64,000 nucleotides of DNA from Flavobacterium psychrophilum (lineage in GTDB: Bacteria > Bacteroidota > Bacteroidia > Flavobacteriales > Flavobacteriaceae), in contig QFQM01000002.1 in the NCBI GenBank assembly GCA_003243255.1, positions 40,194-104,193 of the forward strand, in the 5' to 3' direction. Below the pieces are notes generated by a model that saw only the letters and a list, made by a program, of their open reading frames with translations, was not told the DNA's origin and searched no databases. The position numbers were made by a program, and so were the translations under genes. Shown one piece after another: positions 1-6,489 of the stretch; the first letter of the stretch is position 1; each line of letters begins with the position of its first letter.

Positions 1-207
1 GAACTGAAGTGTAAGGCTAATGGTACTATAAGTAGTTATGATCTGAGGTCTCGAAACTTTTTTGACACTCTTATTGCCGATTATCTGGGATCTGGAGAAC
101 TGGTAAAACTTAATACTTATAATTTCCCGCTTAAGGAGATTATTATAAATTACATATTGCAAAAAATAGAACGTATTCCAGAAACATATCCTTGGTTTGG
201 AGGGTAA
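1..207 (+). pseudogene. Left part of AAA/ABC-type ATPase gene split by a transposon
   Basis: An open frame enters from outside the window and is genuine coding sequence up to base 202. The TAA at 205-207 is made of transposon end bases. If the element (203-4206) and one copy of its 8-bp duplication are removed, this frame joins without a shift to the frame starting at 4215, which carries the ATPase signature, Walker B and H-loop motifs. The residues here contain none of these motifs, so they belong to the middle of the protein; the Walker A region must lie left of the window. The intact gene would be the ATPase partner of the HNH nuclease at 5122-6363. The reconstruction is seen directly; the loss of function is inferred. 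Confidence 0.8.
195..202. repeat. Left copy of 8-bp target-site duplication
   Basis: GTTTGGAG sits directly outside the left inverted repeat. The same eight bases follow the right inverted repeat at 4207-4214. IS1595-family elements are known to make 8-bp duplications, so this fits the transposase found inside. Confidence 0.9.
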
Positions 208-225
208 CTATATACTATTTTACAC
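203..225 (+). repeat. Left terminal inverted repeat (IRL), 23 bp
   Basis: The 23 bases starting GGTAACTATA and ending TTTTACAC match the reverse complement of 4184-4206 with no mismatch. The sequences diverge just inside (CG on the left, TG on the right), which fixes the repeat length. Confidence 0.92.
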
Positions 226-229
226 CGAG

Positions 230-250
230 CCATCTTAATTGATGGTTTTT
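230..250 (+). terminator. Rho-independent terminator just inside the left transposon end
   Basis: CCATC-TTAATT-GATGG followed by five T forms a short hairpin with a T tract. It would stop rightward transcription coming from the interrupted ATPase gene and so insulate the transposon from its host operon. Confidence 0.6.
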
Positions 251-364
251 GTGTTTTTAGGATAGTTGCCCCGAAAAAATTTATTAAAGAGAGGGGACAA
301 TTATTTGTAACTAATTTTTAATAAATATGAATTTTAAAGTAAAAATCAAAATTATCATTAACAA

Positions 365-394
365 CAAAAGCCACTCTAAATTGAAGTGGCTTTA
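365..394. other. Hairpin upstream of the 76-aa ORF, possible bidirectional terminator
   Basis: AAAGCCACT and AGTGGCTTT form a nine-base-pair stem around a short loop, with A-rich and T-rich flanks. It overlaps a GTG at 386 that would otherwise extend the next ORF, a reason to prefer the ATG at 410. Confidence 0.45.
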
Positions 395-409
395 TTATTT
401 AGTAATACT

Positions 410-640
410 ATGCAACAATCTATACCCCTTTTTCCTGAACGTCCTATTCTTTCTGAAACTGAAATAAAAGAATATATGGATAACTTAGGAGTAAAAACTT
501 ATGGTAGATATATAGAAATTGTTTTAGACTTTCATAATCTTGATATAGAGAGCTTAAACAAAAAACATCCTTTATATGAAAGGATTATAAAAGCAAAAGA
601 AAATATTTCTACTGATGGCTTTGCTTCTTTTCGTATATGA
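410..640 (+). CDS. Hypothetical 76-aa protein, transposon passenger
   Basis: A small acidic soluble protein with no recognised family and no signal peptide or membrane segment. I chose ATG at 410 over an in-frame GTG at 386 because the GTG lies in a hairpin and ATG starts are the rule here. Its 3' end overlaps the 3' end of the convergent 84-aa gene (609-863) by 32 bases, a compact tail-to-tail arrangement. A toxin, antitoxin or accessory role cannot be assigned from sequence. Confidence 0.45.
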   Translation: MQQSIPLFPERPILSETEIKEYMDNLGVKTYGRYIEIVLDFHNLDIESLNKKHPLYERIIKAKENISTDGFASFRI

Positions 641-863
641 CAAGGTAAACATCCACAGCCCCTCTAAATTTGGTTTCTTCATTTGGGCTATCAACAGGTT
701 TAACTTTTGAAAGCATTTCTATTGCATCTGCATAGCTATTGACTTTTATGTGTAGAATAGGTTCACGCTCGTCAAAAACATCTCCTATAAAAAATCTATA
801 ATTAGAATCAGGATTTGACTCTAAAATTGATTTAGCTTCATCTATAAATTCTTGAATTGTCAT
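609..863 (-). CDS. Hypothetical 84-aa protein, transposon passenger
   Basis: A small soluble protein that begins with ATG and an N-terminal segment likely to be helical (MTIQEFIDEAKSIL), followed by alternating segments likely to be strands. No family recognised. It is the last gene of a minus-strand group that also includes the T9SS-tailed protein (1056-1664) and the two-helix membrane protein (877-1059), 13 bases upstream. The three are probably co-transcribed as a passenger operon leading away from the transposase. Confidence 0.5.
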   Translation of the reverse strand: MTIQEFIDEAKSILESNPDSNYRFFIGDVFDEREPILHIKVNSYADAIEMLSKVKPVDSPNEETKFRGAVDVYLVIYEKKQSHQ

Positions 864-876
864 AATATAATTGGTT

Positions 877-1059
877 TTATGGTTTATGTGTTTTCTTTTT
901 TGAACTGTCCCACAGCCACATACCTAAAATAAGTAAAACTGTGCAGAATAGGATATATTTAAGAGAGTGTTTTTCATACTCTGTTCCTGTAATTAAGAAC
1001 GCAGTAAGATAGTTTAGAGCAGCCAGTATAATAAGAATTATTGAAAATAATTTTTTCAT
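877..1059 (-). CDS. Small two-helix membrane protein, transposon passenger
   Basis: Sixty residues with two hydrophobic segments (about residues 4-22 and 33-50) and a basic C-terminal tail (SSKKKTHKP), as expected for an inner-membrane hairpin protein with both ends in the cytoplasm. Its ATG overlaps the stop of the upstream T9SS-tailed gene by four bases (1056-1059), which implies translational coupling. No family recognised. Being coupled to an exported protein, it could serve as an anchor, immunity or export helper, but that is inference only. Confidence 0.5.
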   Translation of the reverse strand: MKKLFSIILIILAALNYLTAFLITGTEYEKHSLKYILFCTVLLILGMWLWDSSKKKTHKP

Positions 1060-1664
1060 TGCTTAACTATTTTAATGGTTTTAGAAGCTTTTTCGGCAGA
1101 TAAGTTTACAAAGTAAATACCACTATTTACCCCAGTTAAGTCTATTTCTATCGATTCATTATTTATAGCTTGATTGTAGACAATTTGACCTGATGAATTG
1201 AATATGGAGATAGAATTTATTTTGTTAGTGTTTTTAATTGATAATACTTCATTTATAGGGTTGGCATATTGTAAAGATGAAAGGCTGTTTTCATCAATGT
1301 TAGCAACGGGAGTCTGAACGGTTAAATGAGCAATATTTACACCCTCACAACCAGTTAACACATTTTTCACTTTATAATAGTAAGTATAGCCGCCCCCTGT
1401 AATTAATGCAGGTAACGGGGTGACAGGCTCAAACCAACCAACACTTGAAACAGTTAGTTCAAAATCAATATCAGGGTTTAATTCTAATACTGGCTCGAAG
1501 ATATGTTCATATGTAAACAAAGCAGCACCGTCATTTGGGCTCTCATCTTGGTTATCAATAATTATTATTTCAAGTTGCGGGGCTATCGGTAGCGGGCTAT
1601 CTCCACAGTCAACTTGACAATAAACAGCAGGGGTAAAAAACATTAATAAAAGAACTTTTTTCAT
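1056..1664 (-). CDS. Small secreted protein with C-terminal T9SS type A sorting domain
   Basis: Residues 1-16 form a short signal peptide (MKKVLLLMFFTPAVYC). A short region of about 100 residues follows, with a few cysteines and no recognised domain. The last 70 residues are a type IX secretion sorting domain: an NP motif, a NSSGQIVY-like turn, SGIYFVNL, then a basic KTIKIVKQ end. T9SS cargo is translocated across the outer membrane and often anchored at the surface. At 202 aa this is very small for such cargo. It lies inside the transposon and is coupled to a membrane protein gene. Cargo for cell-surface display carried by an insertion element is unusual. Confidence 0.75.
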   Translation of the reverse strand: MKKVLLLMFFTPAVYCQVDCGDSPLPIAPQLEIIIIDNQDESPNDGAALFTYEHIFEPVLELNPDIDFELTVSSVGWFEPVTPLPALITGGGYTYYYKVKNVLTGCEGVNIAHLTVQTPVANIDENSLSSLQYANPINEVLSIKNTNKINSISIFNSSGQIVYNQAINNESIEIDLTGVNSGIYFVNLSAEKASKTIKIVKQ

Positions 1665-2020
1665 AATTGGGTGGTAGTTATGGGTTAATAAAAAAGCGTG
1701 GCCTTAACAATCACACCTAACCCTTGGCCTACCACAGCCTTAGAAGTAATGAATGCAAGCCACGCCAAACGGCGCGCTACACATACATTGTTTACTTCTT
1801 TATTCGAGGTGGTAGTTCGGGTCAAGTAACAAATGCACAGAGCACGTAATATTTTCAGCTTCAAATATAGACAATTAAAATAAAATTTAGCTTTTTGGAA
1901 GTATAAATAAGACGCTGTACATTAGCGTTATGCGGGTGTTAAATGTAGAAGATTATTACACTAATTATTAGGATAAGTGTAACTAAATCAATACCTTTAG
2001 TGAAGAAAAATCTCCGCATC
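1665..2020 (-). other. Structured non-coding region between the secreted-protein gene and the transposase
   Basis: No ORF is supported here. Several long complementary pairs occur: GTGGTAG near 1671 with CTACCAC near 1729; GGGTTA with TAACCC; GCGTGGC near 1696 with GCCACGC near 1762; AGAAGTAA near 1742 with TTACTTCT near 1793. On the minus strand the sequence ends ...GGCCACGC followed by six T, like a terminator, before the start of the secreted-protein gene. The interleaving pairs suggest a pseudoknot or switching structure: a small RNA, a leader controlling the 1056-1664 operon, or a recombination site. A further dyad TACATT/AATGTA (1918-1947) lies upstream of the transposase. Confidence 0.4.
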
Positions 2021-2959
2021 ATGTTTAATAAATCCTTTACTTCAATTTTAGATGTCATCAATAATTTCCCTGATGAACAAGCCTGTATCGAATACTTAGA
2101 AGAGGCACGCTGGGGCAATAATGTGATTAGTCCGTTCGATGAAACTTCAAAAGTATATGAATGTAAAAACAACCGTTACAAGTGTAAGAACACAGGTAAG
2201 TATTTTAATGTGCGCACTAAAACTATGTTTGATAATTCTAAAATAGAACTGCAAAAATGGTTTATAGCAATTTGGTTATGCACTTCGCATAAAAAATCAA
2301 TGAGCAGTTTACAATTAGGCAGGGATTTGAATATTACACAAAAGTCAGCTTGGTTTATGCTTCAACGTATTAGAAACTGTTTTGATATAGATGATACACC
2401 ATCAGATAATATGGTTGAAGTTGATGAAACCTATATAGGCGGTGCAAATAAGAATAAAAGCTTATCTAAGCGAAGAGAACTCCATAAAAATGGCGCACAA
2501 ACAGGAGGTAATCATAAAAAACCTGTATTAGGGATATTAGAAAGAGAAGGAAGATTAAAAGGTATAGTTATCCCTGAAAGTACAGGTAAAACTATTAAGC
2601 CTATTCTATTTGATGAAATAAAACAGTCTGCTATTGTAGTAACTGATGGATCGGGAGTATATAAAGACATAAACAAAAACTTTAGCGACCACCAAAAAGT
2701 ATATCACAATAAAGACCAATATGTAAACGGACAATATCATACAAATACAATAGAGGGATTTTGGGCATTACTGAAAAGAAATATCTTTGGGATACATCAT
2801 TCGGTTAGCACAAAGCATCTACAGTTGTATGTAAACAATATGGTGTTCCACTACAATGAAAGAAAATTAACTACACACGAGCGATTTAATTTACTAATTT
2901 TAAACTCTGATACGAGATTAAAGTATAAAGACTTAATAAGAAAGAATGGCGAGGATTAA
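2021..2959 (+). CDS. tnp: IS1595-family (ISXO2-like) DDE transposase
   Basis: This 312-aa protein catalyses transposition of the surrounding element. The N-terminal 60 residues contain a degenerate zinc-ribbon-like segment (YECKNNRYKCKNTGKYF). The catalytic domain carries VEVDETYIGG (D135), VVTDGSGVY (D209) and the family hallmark TNTIEGFWALLKR (N242 and E245), as in the ISXO2-like fold. The length matches the family (about 300 aa) and there is no frameshift, so it is likely active. I took ATG at 2021; an in-frame GTG at 2000 would add eight residues. Its stop overlaps the next ORF by 14 bases. Confidence 0.93.
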   Translation: MFNKSFTSILDVINNFPDEQACIEYLEEARWGNNVISPFDETSKVYECKNNRYKCKNTGKYFNVRTKTMFDNSKIELQKWFIAIWLCTSHKKSMSSLQLGRDLNITQKSAWFMLQRIRNCFDIDDTPSDNMVEVDETYIGGANKNKSLSKRRELHKNGAQTGGNHKKPVLGILEREGRLKGIVIPESTGKTIKPILFDEIKQSAIVVTDGSGVYKDINKNFSDHQKVYHNKDQYVNGQYHTNTIEGFWALLKRNIFGIHHSVSTKHLQLYVNNMVFHYNERKLTTHERFNLLILNSDTRLKYKDLIRKNGED

Positions 2960-3212
2960 AGAAGAAGAATTAAAAGACATTCCACACGTAGAATTTGAAG
3001 GACAAAAATATTATGCTGTAAAAGAAACAGCACAAGCATTAAATGCTGATTTAAAAGGCATAGAAGCAATTAAATTACCTATAGTAGGAGTTTATACAGA
3101 AGTTGCTACATTCGATGCTATAATTGCGGCAAAAGAAGCAAACAGAAAACTATCAGAATTCGACAAGAATATAATAAAGGCAATAAACTACAATCCGAAG
3201 GAGAAGAAGTAA
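2946..3212 (+). CDS. Hypothetical 88-aa protein coupled to the transposase
   Basis: A small charged soluble protein overlapping the transposase stop by 14 bases in another frame, so it is probably translated with it. It has a short sequence (KYYAVKETAQALNADLKGIEAIKLP) that resembles the start of a DNA-binding or MerR/excisionase-like helix-turn-helix, but this is weak. The position suggests an accessory transposition or regulatory factor. No family recognised. Confidence 0.5.
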   Translation: MARIKEEELKDIPHVEFEGQKYYAVKETAQALNADLKGIEAIKLPIVGVYTEVATFDAIIAAKEANRKLSEFDKNIIKAINYNPKEKK

Positions 3213-3291
3213 GAGATGTAGGAGTTAATAACAATTAAGAAGACTTATTAACTATTTTTAATTATGTAAACGAAATTAAAATAATGTTGTC

Positions 3292-3480
3292 TATATTTGT
3301 ATAGAAGAAAAAACTCCTAAAGTAAAAAATACAAAAGGAGTTTCTAAAAATGATTATTCTATCTTTCGATAAATAATCTCGCAAAATTGATTAGTAAGTT
3401 TCCGAGGCCTAAAATCAATGAAGCGAGTTTCCAAAATGTGAGCCATTGACTTTCTGGGTCGGTAGGCTCATTTTTTTGCT
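3292..3480 (+). ncRNA. Candidate structured small RNA with its own -7 box and terminator
   Basis: TATATTTG at 3292-3299 matches the flavobacterial -7 element, though I see no good -33 TTG. Downstream come a hairpin (AAACTCCT at 3311 with AGGAGTTT at 3336), a longer hairpin pairing CTCGC..ATTGATT near 3369 with AATCAAT..GCGAG near 3413, and a final stem TGAGCC near 3440 with GGCTCA near 3466 followed by seven T, a standard intrinsic terminator. The predicted transcript is about 170 nt. The only ORF is a trivial 8-codon one. Function unknown; it could act in trans, regulate the element, or be a passenger. Confidence 0.45.
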
Positions 3481-3735
3481 TTCGCATATGTCAAAGATAG
3501 CTATAATATTGGTGTGCTTTAGTAAAAGTTTTGCACAATTTTATGTCAATAACTACCCTTGCAATCAATTTTGGTCTCAAGAACTATTTTTAAAATAAAA
3601 GCTTTCAATTTGTGGATTATTTCCAGCTTTTATTTTCACATATTCACGTAACACAAAGCCCCGCAATAACGCAGGGCTTTTTTAATATCTAATAATTTAT
3701 GAATAACTATGTATCAGGTGTTGATGATTATACGC
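3481..3735. other. AT-rich intergenic stretch, no gene seen
   Basis: Between the candidate RNA and the 123-aa gene I see no coding ORF. The region is AT-rich and ends with the hairpin described in the next entry. Confidence 0.5.
3655..3683. terminator. Intrinsic terminator, likely bidirectional
   Basis: AAAGCCC-CGCAATAACGCA-GGGCTTT with six T on the + side forms a strong hairpin. It lies just downstream of the minus-strand 123-aa gene and also downstream of the + strand candidate RNA. Confidence 0.65.
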
Positions 3736-4107
3736 CTAATCCCGAACACGATTTACAAAAACAGGAACACCCTCTTGATTGTAAAAAACCCGTCCTGATT
3801 GCTCGTCTTTATAGCCGCAAGAAAGATAACAATACTCCTTATAATCAGGGTTAGTAATCATTTCTATATTAGGGTTATTTTCTTTTGTCCTACCTGTTTT
3901 TATATAAAATTGACCAGGACTATTATTAGAAGAGAAAATAAAACTGTAAGTTCCTGAATCCTCTAATACTACATCTAATTCTGTTTCCCAATCTTTCATT
4001 AAAGCTCTGTAAAAATAATGAGCGTTTTCTTCATCAGTAAAAAGAAAGACTAAGAATAAACTATTGTTAGGCGATTTGATAGGCGCAACATCATAAGGTA
4101 ATTCCAT
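3736..4107 (-). CDS. Hypothetical 123-aa protein, transposon passenger
   Basis: A soluble protein with no signal peptide or membrane segment. It opens with MELPYDVAPIKSPNNSLFLVFLF and contains a helix-like DEENAHYFYRALMKDWETEL. No family recognised. It is a single-gene unit on the minus strand between the right transposon end and a terminator, and is separate from the other passenger operon. The ATG at 4107 is the only good start. Confidence 0.5.
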   Translation of the reverse strand: MELPYDVAPIKSPNNSLFLVFLFTDEENAHYFYRALMKDWETELDVVLEDSGTYSFIFSSNNSPGQFYIKTGRTKENNPNIEMITNPDYKEYCYLSCGYKDEQSGRVFYNQEGVPVFVNRVRD

Positions 4108-4183
4108 AACGTTTTGATTTATTGGTTGTTATATCAAATATAACAAATCGCGCAAAAAGAGAATAGAAACAGGAAAAATTTCA

Positions 4184-4206
4184 GTGTAAAATAGTATATA
4201 GTTACC
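4184..4206 (-). repeat. Right terminal inverted repeat (IRR), 23 bp
   Basis: The reverse complement of the left end with no mismatch. It is followed directly by the second copy of the 8-bp duplication. Confidence 0.92.
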
Positions 4207-4214
4207 GTTTGGAG
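4207..4214. repeat. Right copy of 8-bp target-site duplication
   Basis: GTTTGGAG again, identical to 195-202. Deleting one copy together with 203-4206 restores one continuous reading frame in the ATPase gene. Confidence 0.9.
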
Positions 4215-5125
4215 AGGGGTATCAATTCAGCGACAGGACACCGTTTATCGAAAATGAAAAGTTTTTCAAGGCAATCAAGGAAGATAACAGCCATATTACT
4301 TACAAGTTAAAACAAGCAATAAATTTTCTGGTATTTAACTTAAATGCACCATCTAACGGAGCTTTTTATGTAGACCAGAAAATACTAGATAAAAAGGGAA
4401 TAGTCGAATTTGAATTTACGTTGCCGGAACTTATTGATTGGATGGGAAGCACGTCAGGAATTGAGATAATGCAAACACTGCCGCCTGCTATATTTGAAAT
4501 TGACTTTATCTTGTCTAATGATTTGCGTTCAAAATCCTCTTTCACGAGTCTAAGTTCAGGGGAGCAACAACTTATCCATACAATACAGTCTGTAATATAC
4601 CATGTGAATAATCTGCAGTCTACCCATCTCGGTAGTAGCAATGAAAGAGCAAAATACAATGCAATAAATATCATTTACGATGAGATTGAGCTTTATTTCC
4701 ACCCTGATTATCAGCGTAGGTTCATCAACGACCTTCTTCGGGCATTTGAGAGAATTTATATGAATTCTGAGCATAACAGGATAAAGTCAATCAATATATT
4801 ATTTCTTACCCATTCTCCATTTATTCTCTCTGACATCCCTTCAGAAAACATTCTCCTACTGGAACTTGACCGTAAAACGAAGAAGTCAGTGCCACTGCCC
4901 AAAGTTTCACAGACATTTGCAGCAAATATCAATGACCTCTTAGCAAATGGATTTTTCCTTGACGGAACCCTAATTGGAAAGTTTGCTGAAAATCTAATTA
5001 GGGATATCATAGAAAAAATTAAGCGTGGTGAGCAGCTAACTGCAAAAGATAAGAATTTAATAGCTTTGGTAGGTGATTCTTTCCTAAGATCAAGTCTGCA
5101 GAACTTTATGACCAGCGAGCAATGA
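4215..5125 (+). pseudogene. Right part of Septu-like ATPase gene (PtuA-type), cut by the transposon
   Basis: In the frame that continues from 1-202, this part encodes the C-terminal half of an AAA_15/AAA_21-type (SMC/OLD-like) ATPase: ABC signature LSSGEQQL (about 4551-4572), Walker B IIYDEIELYFHPD (about 4669-4705) and the H-loop THSPFILSDIP (about 4807-4840). Its stop TGA overlaps the ATG of the HNH gene (ATGA), so the two were translated together. An ATPase plus HNH nuclease pair is the layout of Septu (PtuA/PtuB), a known phage defence system. With the N-terminal half separated by 4 kb, no functional ATPase is expected; a TTG at 4421 could in principle start a fragment. Confidence 0.85.
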
Positions 5126-6363
5126 TTAAGATTCAGATTAATGATAAGGAGCAGCTAAAGCTGGATTATCTAGATAAAATTAGTCCAGAGCTTATTGAAG
5201 CACTAAAAAAAATGGATCTATCGCTTGCCCATCTGTTAGAACCTTCGAAGATTAACGATACTGATATAAGCAAGGCAAAACATTTAACTATTGCGATTGT
5301 CAATATATTGCGTACCCCTGCCAAACCAGCATCTTATTTTAAAAAAAGTGTCTACAGGAATGGTGTCAAAAACTACGCAAAAAAGGCAAAAAAACTGATG
5401 ATTGTCAATCTTTCAGGATTATCGGGCCTGATTAAGGAATTATTAGATCTGACAAGTGGTAGCCTTGATTCACTTTTAGTTGGTGATGCGGAAAGTATAA
5501 AGAGGACTAATGATGAACTACTAAACAAACACTTGCTTGGCACTCCATCAGAAATTGACATATTAAAGCTTGCATTTAAATATAAAGAAAGCAAATTAGG
5601 TGGCATAGTCCGTGAATTTTTTTACGATGCAAAATTGACAGTTTACTGTCCCTATTGCAATCAAAACCTGGCAATACGAAACTCAAATAAGGCTACAGGG
5701 GTTACAGGAGACTCCTTTCAGTTGGATCACTTTTTTGATCAGGATAACTATCCGCTATTGGCTCTCTCTTTATTCAATCTGGTGCCAAGTGATAGCAATT
5801 GCAACACAGTTAACAAGAAGACTAAACGATTCAGTGATGAATTGCATTTGAACCCTTATATATCTGGTTTTGGACGCGACATGGTTTTTAGAAACATATA
5901 TGACCCACTTACTTTAGAAATATTCAGTATTTCATTAGACATTACCGTTCCACGAAATTCCCCGAGGCATCTCCAATTGATTGGCGACTTTGATAAACCT
6001 AATGAATCACTTGGACACGGCAATATCAATGTTTTCCAATTGGAAACCAGGTATAACAGAGCCGATGTGCTTAAAAAAGCGGCAATACTTTTTCAGGATC
6101 TGAAAAATGACGCTGTCAATAAAAGTTCTTTGGATTCCATACTTGCAGGCACCGGATTGGCTAACTCGTACAGCAACTTCGTATCGTACTATGAGCGGAA
6201 AGTCCGTGCAGAATTCCACGAAAAAGATTTTGGTAAAGAAGGATATTCCAAACTTTATCGTGACATCCTTGATCAAGTTTATGGACTGTACCCAACTACA
6301 TTTAATAAGGAGGTAAGGGAGATAATTGAAAAAAGTTATGACAAGACTGTCAGGGGGGAGTGA
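5122..6363 (+). CDS. HNH endonuclease, Septu-like PtuB-type partner
   Basis: A 413-aa protein whose middle holds an HNH nuclease with a zinc site: CPYC (C176, C179), the LDHF catalytic pair (D202, H203), NLVPSDSNCN (N219, C227) and following basic residues. The N-terminal 170 and C-terminal 180 residues are not recognised. Coupled by ATGA overlap to the ATPase fragment. In Septu the ATPase holds and triggers the HNH nuclease against phage nucleic acid; this protein is longer than the classic PtuB (about 200 aa), so it may be a distinct subtype. With the ATPase gene disrupted, the nuclease may be unexpressed or orphaned. Confidence 0.8.
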   Translation: MIKIQINDKEQLKLDYLDKISPELIEALKKMDLSLAHLLEPSKINDTDISKAKHLTIAIVNILRTPAKPASYFKKSVYRNGVKNYAKKAKKLMIVNLSGLSGLIKELLDLTSGSLDSLLVGDAESIKRTNDELLNKHLLGTPSEIDILKLAFKYKESKLGGIVREFFYDAKLTVYCPYCNQNLAIRNSNKATGVTGDSFQLDHFFDQDNYPLLALSLFNLVPSDSNCNTVNKKTKRFSDELHLNPYISGFGRDMVFRNIYDPLTLEIFSISLDITVPRNSPRHLQLIGDFDKPNESLGHGNINVFQLETRYNRADVLKKAAILFQDLKNDAVNKSSLDSILAGTGLANSYSNFVSYYERKVRAEFHEKDFGKEGYSKLYRDILDQVYGLYPTTFNKEVREIIEKSYDKTVRGE

Positions 6364-6489
6364 CGGTAATGTTCAGTATTACTTTCCTATTTCATCATTG
6401 TGTAATACCAAAATTAATTTACTGTTTTATATGAAATTTTTTAGGCTTGAGGTAAACATAACTATATAACTTTTAAATCTTCATTGCCG

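Larger units (their letters stand above)
203..4206 (+). mobile_element. IS1595-family transposon with passenger genes (4,004 bp)
   Basis: The ends are 23-bp perfect inverted repeats beginning GGTAACTATA, flanked by an 8-bp direct duplication GTTTGGAG. The element encodes an ISXO2/IS1595-type DDE transposase (2021-2959) plus six other ORFs: two small soluble proteins (410-640 and 609-863), a two-helix membrane protein, a small secreted T9SS-tailed protein, an 88-aa protein overlapping the transposase stop, and a 123-aa protein. It also has two long structured non-coding stretches. A typical IS1595-family insertion sequence is about 1 kb with only a transposase, so this is a passenger-bearing relative. 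Perfect ends, a perfect duplication and an intact transposase suggest recent arrival. It disrupts an ATPase gene in frame. Confidence 0.9.

Noticed and set aside
386..409. GTG-started extension of the 76-aa ORF
   Set aside because: The start codon sits in a strong hairpin and an ATG follows at 410; the extra eight residues look non-coding.
1918..1947. Integron attC-like GCGTTATGC sequence upstream of the transposase
   Set aside because: No paired R'/R'' core or integrase is visible and the match is short; the plain dyad TACATT/AATGTA is all that is supported.
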